Shown here piece by piece: positions 43,279 to 50,759 of a DNA stretch of 64,000 nucleotides. A program made the position numbers and the translations under genes. The notes beneath the pieces were generated by a model. The model worked only from the letters and a program-made list of their open reading frames with translations. It did no database searches and was not told where the DNA came from. The first letter of the stretch is position 1. Each line of letters opens with the position of its first letter. This DNA is from Streptomyces chartreusis NRRL 3882 (GTDB lineage Bacteria > Actinomycetota > Actinomycetes > Streptomycetales > Streptomycetaceae), in assembly GCF_900236475.1 (NCBI RefSeq), contig NZ_LT963352.1, forward strand, positions 7,303,001-7,367,000, read 5' to 3'.

Positions 43279-43350
43279 TGCGCGATACTGGGATTGAACC
43301 AGTGACCTCTTCCGTGTCAGGGAAGCGCTCTCCCGCTGAGCTAATCGCGC
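43279..43350 (-). tRNA. tRNA-Val(GAC), copy 2 with altered acceptor stem
   Basis: Same 58-nt body as its neighbours, but the acceptor stem is GCGCGAT with ATCGCGC: positions 2 and 3 changed together with their partners 70 and 71, so pairing is kept. Discriminator A, anticodon GAC. Confidence 0.95.
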
Positions 43351-43376
43351 GGGTTCGGATCTTCAAGCAGATCCAG

Positions 43377-43448
43377 TGGACGATACTGGGATTGAACCAG
43401 TGACCTCTTCCGTGTCAGGGAAGCGCTCTCCCGCTGAGCTAATCGTCC
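43377..43448 (-). tRNA. tRNA-Val(GAC), copy 3
   Basis: Identical over 72 nt to copy 1 (acceptor GGACGAT with ATCGTCC, anticodon GAC, discriminator A). Four bases separate it from the tRNA-Cys gene, so they share a primary transcript. Confidence 0.96.
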
Positions 43449-43452
43449 TTGG

Positions 43453-43523
43453 AGGTGGAGACGGGATTTGAACCCGTGTAGACGGCTTTGCAGGCCGTTG
43501 CCTCGCCTCTCGGCCACTCCACC
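43453..43523 (-). tRNA. tRNA-Cys(GCA)
   Basis: Acceptor GGTGGAG with CTCCACC, discriminator U as expected for tRNA-Cys, anticodon loop CTGCAAA giving GCA, T-arm CGGGTTCAAATCCCG. 71 nt, CCA not encoded. Confidence 0.95.
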
Positions 43524-43560
43524 AGGAGCGTAGGGGACCGGGAAGCCCCCTGTTCCTTCG

Positions 43561-43633
43561 AGCGGACGACGAGGCTCGAACTCGCGACCTCAACCTTGGC
43601 AAGGTTGCGCTCTACCAACTGAGCTACGTCCGC
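43561..43633 (-). tRNA. tRNA-Gly(GCC)
   Basis: Acceptor GCGGACG with CGTCCGC, discriminator U typical of tRNA-Gly, anticodon loop TTGCCAA giving GCC, T-arm GCGAGTTCGAGCCTCGT region. First gene in transcription order of the five-tRNA array. Confidence 0.95.
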
Positions 43634-43811
43634 TTGTCGTTTCGGTCCGCTCTCGCGGCCCGGCGACGAGTTGAACTCTAGCGGATTCCGGGGCCAGCAC
43701 AAAAACGCGTTTGTGCAGCGTGCTGCGCTTCCCCTGCTCAGGGCGGTCACAGGGCCTCGCGAAGGGACATCCCCCGGTCACCCGCAGGACACCCGCCATA
43801 GACTCGACTGC

Positions 43812-44855
43812 GTGCTCGACCTCCCGCCCCTCGCCCGTTTCGGCGCCCGTGTCGCCACCGGGCTCCTCGATGTCACCGACGATCCCGAAGCCCTGGAATC
43901 CAGCGGTTTCTGGGCCGTCTGCGCCGACTTCGAGGGCCGTCTGACCTGCGCACGCTTCCGGGATGTACGGCAGGCGGCCGTGTCCGCCCCCGTGCCCGGC
44001 GCGTGGCCGGGCCCGGCGGCGGGCGACTGGACGTCGTCGCTCGACCGCGCCGCGTACACGGCGGCGGTAGGGCGGATCCGGCAGCACATCGCGGCCGGCG
44101 AGGTCTACCAGGCGAACCTGTGCCGGGTGCTGTCCGCGCCCGTCGCGCCCGGCGCCGACGTCGACGCCCTCACCGCGCTGCTGGCCCGCGGCAACCCGGC
44201 ACCGTACGCAGGAACGATCCGCCTGCCCGGTCACGGTGTGGAGATCGCCACCGCGTCCCCCGAACTGTTCCTGCGGCGCGACGGACGCTTCGTCGAGTCG
44301 GGGCCGATCAAGGGCACCGGCCGCACCGAGGCGGACCTGCTGGAGAAGGACTACGCCGAGAACGTCATGATCGTGGACCTGGTCCGCAACGACATCGGCC
44401 GGGTCTGCGCCACCGGCAGTGTGACGGTGCCCGAGCTGTGTGCCGTCGAGAAGCATCCGGGGCTGGTCCATCTCGTGTCGACGGTCCGTGGCGAGCTGGC
44501 GGAGGGGACCGGCTGGGCCGAACTGCTCGCCGCCGCCTTCCCGCCCGGCTCCGTCACCGGCGCGCCCAAGTCGAGCGCGCTGCGGATCATCGACGCGCTG
44601 GAGTCGGCGCCCAGAGGGCCGTACTGCGGAGGGATCGGATGGGTCGACGCCGACCGGCAGACCGGTGAGCTGGCCGTCGGCATCCGTACCTTCTGGATCG
44701 ACCGGGCCGACGGCATGCTGCGCTTCGGCACCGGCGCCGGCATCACCTGGGGTTCGGATCCCGAGGGGGAGTGGCGGGAGACCGAGCTGAAGGCGGCCCG
44801 GCTGCTCGCGATAGCGTCGGGAGCGTATGAGGTGAGTGGAGAGGACCTGACGTGA
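43812..44855 (+). CDS. pabB: Chorismate-binding enzyme, aminodeoxychorismate synthase component I (PabB-like)
   Basis: A 347-residue chorismate-utilising enzyme without a glutamine-amidotransferase domain. Motifs: EVYQANLCR, PELFLRR, PIKGTGR, KDYAENVMIVDLVRND, VTGAPK and GTGAGITWGSDP. The PIKGTGR/A form with Lys is typical of PabB (4-amino-4-deoxychorismate synthase for folate) rather than anthranilate synthase. The GTG at 43812 is preferred because the tRNA-Gly 5' region lies just upstream. It overlaps the next gene (GTGA), a PabC-like lyase, which supports folate synthesis. Confidence 0.85.
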   Translation: MLDLPPLARFGARVATGLLDVTDDPEALESSGFWAVCADFEGRLTCARFRDVRQAAVSAPVPGAWPGPAAGDWTSSLDRAAYTAAVGRIRQHIAAGEVYQANLCRVLSAPVAPGADVDALTALLARGNPAPYAGTIRLPGHGVEIATASPELFLRRDGRFVESGPIKGTGRTEADLLEKDYAENVMIVDLVRNDIGRVCATGSVTVPELCAVEKHPGLVHLVSTVRGELAEGTGWAELLAAAFPPGSVTGAPKSSALRIIDALESAPRGPYCGGIGWVDADRQTGELAVGIRTFWIDRADGMLRFGTGAGITWGSDPEGEWRETELKAARLLAIASGAYEVSGEDLT

Positions 44856-45673
44856 AGATCTGGCTCGACGGCGGCTTGCAGGACATCGAGTCCGCCCGCG
44901 TCTCCGTCTTCGACCACGGGCTGACCGTGGGCGACGGCATCTTCGAGACGGTGAAGGCCGTGGACGGCCGGCCGTTCGCGCTCACTCGGCACCTCGACCG
45001 GCTGACCCGGTCGGCGCGCGGCCTCGGACTGCCCGACCCTGACCACGACGAGGTGCGCCACGCCTGTGCCGCCGTCCTGAAGGCCAACCCCGTGTCGCTC
45101 GGCCGCCTGCGCATCACCTACACCGGCGGCCACGGCCCGCTCGGCTCCGACCGCGGCCAGCACGGCCCGACCCTCGTCGTCGCCCTCGGCGAGACGACCC
45201 GCCGCCCCGACTCCACCGCCGTGATCACGGTTCCCTGGACGCGCAACGAGCGGGGCGCGCTCACCGGCCTGAAGACCACCTCGTACGCCGAGAACGTCGT
45301 CGCCCTCGCCCGCGCCCGCGAACAGGGCGCCTCCGAGGCCCTGTTCGGTAACACGGTGGGACAGCTCTGCGAGGGCACCGGGTCCAACGTCTTCGTCGTC
45401 CTCGACGGTGAGATCCACACTCCGCCGCTCGCCTCGGGCTGCCTCGCGGGCATCACGCGCGCGCTGGCCATCGAATGGACCGGCGCCGGGGAGACGGATC
45501 TGCCACTGGACGTCCTGGAGCGGGCCGACGAGGTCTTCCTGACGTCCACCCTCCGGGACGTGCAGGCCGTGCACCGGATCGACGACCGCGAGCTGCCCGG
45601 CGCGCCCGGCCCGGTGACCGCCAAGGCCATGCGGATCTTCGAGGAGCGGTCCGGGGACGACCTCGACCCCTGA
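44852..45673 (+). CDS. pabC: Class-IV PLP enzyme, probable 4-amino-4-deoxychorismate lyase (PabC-like)
   Basis: A 273-residue PLP fold-type IV protein. SVFDHGLTVGDGIFETVK is the N-terminal signature, the cofactor Lys lies in TGLKTTSYAENVVA, and EALFGNTVGQLCEGTGSNVFVV with SGCLAGITR are the later blocks. Position directly behind pabB (four-base overlap) indicates release of p-aminobenzoate and pyruvate. A branched-chain or D-amino-acid aminotransferase role cannot be excluded from sequence alone. Confidence 0.85.
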   Translation: MKIWLDGGLQDIESARVSVFDHGLTVGDGIFETVKAVDGRPFALTRHLDRLTRSARGLGLPDPDHDEVRHACAAVLKANPVSLGRLRITYTGGHGPLGSDRGQHGPTLVVALGETTRRPDSTAVITVPWTRNERGALTGLKTTSYAENVVALARAREQGASEALFGNTVGQLCEGTGSNVFVVLDGEIHTPPLASGCLAGITRALAIEWTGAGETDLPLDVLERADEVFLTSTLRDVQAVHRIDDRELPGAPGPVTAKAMRIFEERSGDDLDP

Positions 45674-45726
45674 CAGGCCGGGATATTCGGCTGACCGGGG
45701 GCGTGGTTGCGGGTAGAACACCCCTG

Positions 45727-46551
45727 ATGACCACGACCCTGCGGCCGACCGAGCCGCTTCAGCAGAACGCCGACGGGACGCGCTCACGCCGCTACCAGGT
45801 GTGCGTCAACAGCCGTCCCGTAGGGGCGATACACCTCGGCACGCATCCCGTGTTCGGCGACGCCGTGGCCCGGATCATGAAGCTGCGCATCGAGGAACCG
45901 GACCGCAGACGCGGCAGGGGCACGGTGGCCGCCCTGGCCGCCGAGGAGGTGGCGCGCGGCTGGGGGTGCCGCCGCATCGAGGCGACCGTGCCCGCCGACT
46001 CCGAGGCGCCGTTCCGGCTCGCCACCGCCCTCGGCTACGCCGTCCGCAACCGCGGCATGGAGAAACCGCTCGGCGACACCCCGCCGGAGCTGCCGGAGGG
46101 CAGCCGTGCCCGGCCCATGACCGAGGCGGAGTTCGGCCCCTGGCTGGAGAAGGGCAAGGAGGACTACGCCCAGAGCTGGATCGAGCGGGGCGTTCCGGAG
46201 GCCGAGGCCCGCGCCAAGTCCGAGCGGGACCACGCCACCCTGCTGCCCGACGGCCTCGCCACCCCCGGCACGCTCATCAGCGTCCTGGAACACGAGGGGA
46301 CGACGGTGGGCGCGCTGTGGCTCGCGGTGCGCGAGGACAGCACCTTCGTCTTCGACGTCGAGACCCACGCCGGCCACCGCGGCAAGGGACACGGCCGCAC
46401 CCTCATGCTCTTGGCCGAGGCCCAGGCGATCGCCGAGGGCCGGCGCACCATCGGCCTCAACGTCTTCGCGGGCAACACCCCGGCCGAACGGCTCTACACG
46501 TCGCTCGGCTACAAGACGAATCTGTACGCGATGTACAAGCCGCTGTTGTAG
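45727..46551 (+). CDS. Double GNAT acetyltransferase
   Basis: A 274-residue protein containing two GNAT domains. The N-terminal one (about 25-115) has IEEPDRRRGRGTVAALAAEEVARGWGC and LATALGYAVRNRGM. The C-terminal one (about 120-274) has VETHAGHRGKGHGRTLMLLAE (acetyl-CoA loop) and GNTPAERLYTSLGYKTN. The second is complete; the first may be regulatory. Substrate unknown. ATG start at 45727; the gene stands alone between the PabC-like gene and a convergent DsbA-like gene. Confidence 0.85.
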   Translation: MTTTLRPTEPLQQNADGTRSRRYQVCVNSRPVGAIHLGTHPVFGDAVARIMKLRIEEPDRRRGRGTVAALAAEEVARGWGCRRIEATVPADSEAPFRLATALGYAVRNRGMEKPLGDTPPELPEGSRARPMTEAEFGPWLEKGKEDYAQSWIERGVPEAEARAKSERDHATLLPDGLATPGTLISVLEHEGTTVGALWLAVREDSTFVFDVETHAGHRGKGHGRTLMLLAEAQAIAEGRRTIGLNVFAGNTPAERLYTSLGYKTNLYAMYKPLL

Positions 46552-46625
46552 CCCAGCGGTCCTGCGGCTCAGCGGGAGGGCAGGGGCCAGGGCCGTCGGC
46601 CGGGCCGTCGGATCAGCCCTCCTGC

Positions 46626-47150
46626 CTACTCCTGCTCCGGCCCGGCCAGCAGTCGGTCCGCGATCTGCTCGATCCGCTCGCGCAGCCCTTCCTGGCTCTT
46701 GCCTCCGTCGAGCCGCTCACCGCCGATGACGTACGTCGGGGTGCCGGTCACGCCGATCGCCTTGCCCTCGGCCTGGTCGGCGTCCACGATCAGGGTGTGC
46801 CGGCCGTCGATCAGGGCCGTGTCGAACTCCTCGGCGTCCAGGTCCAGTTCGCGGGCCACCTCGACCAGGAAGGGTTCTCCCTTGCGGCCCAGTTCCTCGA
46901 CCCGCCCCAGGAGCGCCTCGGCGTACTCCCACCCGCGGCCCTGCTCCCACGCCTCCTCCGCGGCCTGGGCGGCGGCGAAAGCGTGCTTGTTCTTCTCCAG
47001 GGGGAAGTGCCGCAGCCGCAGCTCCAGACGGTTGCCGTAGCGGGCGCGCAGGGCACGGAGGTCGTCCAGCGCGGTGCGGCAGTCCGGGCACTGGAGGTCG
47101 CACCAGACCTCGAGGACGGGGGCGGCAGGGACAGTGGAGGAGTCGCTCAT
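46626..47150 (-). CDS. DsbA-family thioredoxin-fold protein
   Basis: A 174-residue protein. Active-site CPDC lies in WCDLQCPDCRTALDD and the cis-Pro loop is GVTGTPTYVIGG. The long helical insert between them is the DsbA/FrnE-type domain. No signal peptide, so it acts in the cytoplasm, unlike E. coli DsbA; probably a thiol oxidoreductase or isomerase. The ATG at 47150 has a GGGAG 9 bases upstream; one two codons earlier is less likely. Confidence 0.87.
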   Translation of the reverse strand: MSDSSTVPAAPVLEVWCDLQCPDCRTALDDLRALRARYGNRLELRLRHFPLEKNKHAFAAAQAAEEAWEQGRGWEYAEALLGRVEELGRKGEPFLVEVARELDLDAEEFDTALIDGRHTLIVDADQAEGKAIGVTGTPTYVIGGERLDGGKSQEGLRERIEQIADRLLAGPEQE

Positions 47151-47313
47151 ACCCATAGTCTCCCAGGCCGTGCACCCGCACCGGCACCTGCGGAGGAGGC
47201 GACCCGGAGATGTCCCTGATGTCGGGCCGGGGCATGGCCGCCCGGGGTGCGGCGGGTGCAGGATGGAAGGGACGAAGTGCCCCAGCCCGACCGCGCCACG
47301 CCTGGAGGACCGG

Positions 47314-47751
47314 ATGATTGCCGAGACCGTCTGCTCCGCCGTGTCCGCGGCAGGCCTGGGCATCGCGGCCGTCACGGCTTACCGCAAGCGCTTCCTCGCG
47401 GCGACCCGTATCGCGGCGTACTCGCTCGTGCCGATCGGCCTGGTGATGACGGGCGTCGTCGAGTGGCTGGCCGACACCGCCTTCAGCCCCACGGCCTGGG
47501 CGGGCTTCGGGGTGCTCGGTGTCGCATGGGTGCTGTTCACGAGCACGCGTGTCGTCGAGCGTCGCCGCGGCGGCACCCGCAAGGAGCGCAGGGCGGCCCG
47601 AGCGGCGGCCCGGCCGGAGGCGGTGGCCCCGGCGGCCTCGGCGCCCTCCCTGGGCCAGGGTTCCCGGCCGACCGGGAGGCCCGCCACGGCGCCCCGGGGC
47701 GACGACGACTTCAGCGACATCGAGGCCATCCTCAAGAAGCACGGCATTTGA
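47314..47751 (+). CDS. Two-helix membrane protein with charged C-terminal tail
   Basis: A 145-residue protein. Two to three hydrophobic segments (about residues 2-20, 28-50 and 57-76) are followed by a strongly basic stretch (RRRGGTRKERRAARAAARP) and a disordered Pro/Ala/Ser region, ending DDFSDIEAILKKHGI, a short amphipathic helix. No enzymatic motif; perhaps a scaffold or regulator of the envelope. ATG at 47314 behind GGAGGACC. Divergent from the DsbA-like gene. Confidence 0.75.
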   Translation: MIAETVCSAVSAAGLGIAAVTAYRKRFLAATRIAAYSLVPIGLVMTGVVEWLADTAFSPTAWAGFGVLGVAWVLFTSTRVVERRRGGTRKERRAARAAARPEAVAPAASAPSLGQGSRPTGRPATAPRGDDDFSDIEAILKKHGI

Positions 47752-47903
47752 CGGCCGCGCGCCGGTCGAATCGTCACAGTGCGTCCAAGGGCGCGCGGAA
47801 GTGATCACAACCTGAACCGGACTTCGCGGAATCGGCGCACACCCGCACGGAACGAGGCCGCTGATCGCGTCCGGCCGGGCGACTGCGTCATCATCGCCGC
47901 GAG

Positions 47904-48080
47904 ATGCTGGACACGACGGAACAGAGCGACCCCGCGCCGCCGCATGACGAGCCACGTCCCCGGCGGGACGAGCCACGTGGTTGCCTCTTCGCCCTATCCC
48001 AGCCACCGCTCATGATCTTCCTTGCGGTGATCGGGACCCTGCTGCTCATGGCCTCGTTGCACGATCTGCTGTTGCTGTGA
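47904..48080 (+). CDS. Short tail-anchored membrane peptide
   Basis: A 58-residue ORF: a Pro/Asp/Glu/Arg-rich cytoplasmic start (M-L-D-T-T-E-Q-S-D...PRRDEPRG), one Cys, then a hydrophobic C-terminus PPLMIFLAVIGTLLLMASLHDLLLL. Composition, frame and placement in an otherwise empty gap of about 410 bases argue for a real small protein. Its ribosome site is weak (GCGAG). No homologue can be named. Confidence 0.55.
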   Translation: MLDTTEQSDPAPPHDEPRPRRDEPRGCLFALSQPPLMIFLAVIGTLLLMASLHDLLLL

Positions 48081-48163
48081 GCCGTACCCGCGGTACCCGG
48101 CGCCACCCGCCGGGACCGCGTCGGCATCGATGATCCGCCCGCCACTGGCCCCGGCGGTGGCGG

Positions 48164-48724
48164 TCAGCCCGCCGCTTCCTTGCGTCGCGCCCGGTAGGCG
48201 GCCACGTGCAGACGGTTTCCGCAGGTCCGGCTGTCGCAGTAGCGACGCGAGCGGTTGCGGGACAGGTCGACGAAGGCCCGCCGGCAGTCGGGCGCCTCGC
48301 ACCGCCGCAGCCGCTCCTGCTCCCCGGCGACCACGAAGAAGGCCAGGGCCATCCCGCAGTCGGCGGCCAGGTGGTCGGCGATGGAGGCACCGGGCGCGAA
48401 GTAGTGCACATGCCAGTCATAGCCGTCGTGGTCCGTGAGCCGGGGTGTGGTGCCGGCGGCGGCGACCAGCTCGTTGATCTGGCCGGCGGCGGTCCGGGCG
48501 TCGGGGGCGGCGAAGACGGCGGCGAACCGCCCGCGGATCTTCCGCACCGCCGAGAGGTCGAACTCCGAGAGCACTCCCACATCGCTGATCTCGTGGTTTC
48601 GCACGAAGTCCGCGAGGGTCGCCACGTCCGGCAGTCCGTCCGGTGCCGTGTCGTCCTCCGGTGCGGTGTTCACCAGATCGACCACGGTGTCGAGGGCGCA
48701 CCGGGTGTCGTGGGTGATCAGCAC
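48164..48724 (-). CDS. CGNR zinc-finger (ABATE-domain) regulator
   Basis: A 186-residue protein. The N-terminal part is an ABATE-type domain with two Asp/His patches (LVNTAPED, HYFAPGASIADHLAADC). The C-terminal CGNR zinc finger is RRCEAPDCRRAFVDLSRNRSRRYCDSRTCGNRLHVAAYRARRK, with four Cys and the CGNR signature. Members are presumed stress-linked transcription regulators. The GTG at 48724 follows GGGAG by 7 bases and sits on the family start VLITHDTRCAL. Confidence 0.87.
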   Translation of the reverse strand: MLITHDTRCALDTVVDLVNTAPEDDTAPDGLPDVATLADFVRNHEISDVGVLSEFDLSAVRKIRGRFAAVFAAPDARTAAGQINELVAAAGTTPRLTDHDGYDWHVHYFAPGASIADHLAADCGMALAFFVVAGEQERLRRCEAPDCRRAFVDLSRNRSRRYCDSRTCGNRLHVAAYRARRKEAAG

Positions 48725-49111
48725 GATTCGCTCCCTGGCCTGGGGGTCGGGCAGGCGCCCGCCGATGCTGGCCGATGGTAACGGCTCCACCACCGCCGGA
48801 CCGCCCTCATGCCCGCACATGGCTTCGAATACAACGACGCCGGGCAAGCCATGGTTCCCGCCCGCCCTCGGGGCGGCGAAGGCCTGCCCTCCGGCAGCGG
48901 AAGGCCCGTCGCTGAGAGTTCCGGCCCTGTGGCACCCGCGGGCCGAGCGGCTGCACACCCGAGCCGAGACGGCCCGGACGGCGGCACACGCGAGCCGGCG
49001 CCGCCCCGCGAGATCCGCGGTGCCGGCGCCGGTGTATCCCGTATGCGGTTGTCCGGGCCCGAGCCGTCTCCCCGAGTCGACGGCACCGGGCTGCTTGGTG
49101 AGCCCCTCGCC
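48725..49111. other. Intergenic region between the CGNR gene and ssgB
   Basis: About 390 bases upstream of the CGNR gene and downstream of ssgB. Long GC-driven open frames occur on both strands, but none has a ribosome site or a protein-like composition. No clear hairpin or RNA gene was recognised. Confidence 0.5.
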
Positions 49112-49525
49112 CTAGCTTTCCGCCAGGATGTGCGAGAGCTCCTGATCGAGGTCGAAGTGCCGGTGCTCCGTGCCGGGCGGCACGGCGGCGTCGGTCCGCT
49201 TCAGGAAGGACTCCAGGGCCCGTGCCGGCGCCTCCAGCAGGGCCTCGCCCTCCGGTGAGCTCAGGGCGATGCACACGACGCCCTGACCGTGGCTGCGCGA
49301 CGGCCAGACGCGGACGTCGCCGGTGCCGGTAGGGCGGTGAAGTCCCTCGGCGAGGAGGTCGCGGGCGAACACCCACTCGACGGTCTCCTCGGCTCCGGTG
49401 TGGAAGGTGGCGTGCACGGCGTAGGGGTCGGCCGTGTCGTACCGCAGGCCTGCGGGCACAGGCAGGGAGGACTCGCTCGACACAACGAGGCGCAGGTGCA
49501 GCTCGCAGCTGACCGTGGTGTTCAT
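49112..49525 (-). CDS. ssgB: Sporulation-specific cell-division activator SsgB
   Basis: A 137-residue SALP protein of sporulating actinomycetes. It begins M-N-T-T-V-S-C-E-L-H-L-R-L and contains ADPYAVHATFHTGAEETVEW and FARDLLAEGL, matching my memory of S. coelicolor SsgB over its whole length. SsgB marks future division sites and recruits FtsZ during sporulation. The ATG at 49525 is the family start. Divergent from the PGPGW protein gene; transcription is expected to be developmental (SigH-dependent in S. coelicolor). Confidence 0.95.
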   Translation of the reverse strand: MNTTVSCELHLRLVVSSESSLPVPAGLRYDTADPYAVHATFHTGAEETVEWVFARDLLAEGLHRPTGTGDVRVWPSRSHGQGVVCIALSSPEGEALLEAPARALESFLKRTDAAVPPGTEHRHFDLDQELSHILAES

Positions 49526-49716
49526 AAGCGCCAGGGCCTTTCGCTCAGTGTGCGCTCGGGGATTCGCACGTCGGCGAAATCGACATGCCACCTACGGTGC
49601 CGTTGTAAACCCCTCTGAGTGTTTTGCGTGCCTTTACGTAACTCTTCCGGCCGAGAGATCGTTCGCGCCGTGCGTCCATTCCGGTGACTGGTTTCGCTCC
49701 GGTAGTGTTTGGCCGT

Positions 49717-50175
49717 ATGAATACGGGGAGTGACGAGCCGGGCGAGGTGGCCGTGGCGTCGGACGAGACGGGGACGGACGAGGTGCGCAGCGAGCAGGAG
49801 CGGGCACTCGGCTCACGGGCACCGGAATTCGTCAAAGCGCGCCGCCTGCTGCATGTGAGCTGGCAGGTCGGCATCTTCATCATCGGGCTCGCGGTCGTCG
49901 TGGCGGGCATCATCATGCTGCCCCTGCCCGGGCCGGGCTGGGTCGTGATCTTCGGCGGCATGGCGATCTGGGCGACCGAGTTCGTGTGGGCCCAGTTGGT
50001 GCTCCGCTGGACCAAGCGGAAGGTCACGGAGGCCGCCCAGCGCGCCCTCGATCCCAAGGTGCGGCGCCGGAACATCATCCTGACGACCATCGGCCTGGTG
50101 ATCGTCGCCGTACTGGTCGGTATCTACCTGTGGAAGTTCGGCGTGGTCATGCCGTGGAAGATCAAGGACCAGTGA
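49717..50175 (+). CDS. PGPGW-motif (TIGR02611-type) membrane protein
   Basis: A 152-residue protein with an acidic N-terminus (about 40 residues), two hydrophobic segments (about 52-75 and 80-100) separated by the conserved LPLPGPGWVVIFGG, then a basic amphipathic stretch and a last helix (about 122-142). The PGPGW motif defines a family of unknown function. The ATG at 49717 (MNTGSDEP) is used; upstream extensions lack a ribosome site. Confidence 0.85.
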   Translation: MNTGSDEPGEVAVASDETGTDEVRSEQERALGSRAPEFVKARRLLHVSWQVGIFIIGLAVVVAGIIMLPLPGPGWVVIFGGMAIWATEFVWAQLVLRWTKRKVTEAAQRALDPKVRRRNIILTTIGLVIVAVLVGIYLWKFGVVMPWKIKDQ

Positions 50176-50250
50176 GCGGCGGGGGTGCCGGTGACGGCCG
50201 GCGCTGGTCACAGGCACCCCCTGACATGGGGTAATGTTCTACCTGCGTCC

Positions 50251-50322
50251 GGGCGATTAGCTCAGTGGGAGAGCGCTTCGTTCACACCGAAGAGGTCACT
50301 GGTTCGAACCCAGTATCGCCCA
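50251..50322 (+). tRNA. tRNA-Val(CAC)
   Basis: Acceptor GGGCGAT with ATCGCCC, D-loop AGCTCAGTGGGAGAGC, anticodon loop TTCACAC giving CAC (codon GTG), T-arm CTGGTTCGAACCCAG, discriminator A. Its body is close to the Val(GAC) genes near 43.2 kb. Confidence 0.96.
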
Positions 50323-50329
50323 CCCGGAT

Positions 50330-50365
50330 CGGCGGCCCACCTGCGACTGAGCAGGTGGGCCGCCG
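50330..50365 (+). terminator. Terminator of tRNA-Val(CAC)
   Basis: CGGCGGCCCACCTGC (50330-50344) pairs perfectly with GCAGGTGGGCCGCCG (50351-50365) around a 6-base loop, 7 bases after the tRNA. Confidence 0.88.
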
Positions 50366-50666
50366 TCGTTCCGGTGTCCGCGCACCCTCACGCGGCGGGC
50401 CGTCGTCCCGGCTGTCGAGCGCCCCGCCTGCCGTCCTCCTCCCGGGCGACCGTCGGCGGAAACCGGCCAGTTTCCGCCCGGCCTCCCGCCGCCCACCGCG
50501 GCGTCGTCTTCCGGTCGCTCCCGAAAGCCGTGCGGTCGGTCCCGGCCCGTTCGGTCCGCCGACCACACCGGCCCCACCAGTGACATCACCCCGGTCGACC
50601 CGGCGCACCACCTCCATGCCGCGCCTCGCTGCAGGACCGCTCGGTAAGAAATTCTTGTCCGAATCA
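50366..50666. other. Empty intergenic region before the carbohydrate operon
   Basis: About 300 bases of GC-rich sequence without a gene or clear structure. Long open frames here have biased, non-protein-like compositions and no ribosome sites. Confidence 0.5.
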
Positions 50667-50726
50667 TTGACGCACCCTCAGCCCCTCCGTACCTTGTGCC
50701 AGCAAGCGCTTACTTGAAACGATTCA
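50667..50726 (+). promoter_or_regulatory. Promoter and LacI-type operators of the rhamnogalacturonan operon
   Basis: TTGACG (50667-50672) and TACCTT (50690-50695) are 17 bases apart. AAGCGCTT (50704-50711) and TGAAACGATTCA (50715-50726) are CG-centred palindromes of LacI-family type, centres 13 bases apart, covering the expected start point and early transcript. A sugar-released repressor encoded elsewhere should bind here. Confidence 0.75.
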
Positions 50727-50759
50727 TGCGAGCGGGACGAAGTGCGGGGAGGGCCAACC

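Noticed and set aside
48809..49258. Plus-strand ORF of about 150 codons between the CGNR gene and ssgB
   Set aside because: Runs antisense into ssgB, with Gly/Arg/Pro-rich composition and no ribosome site.
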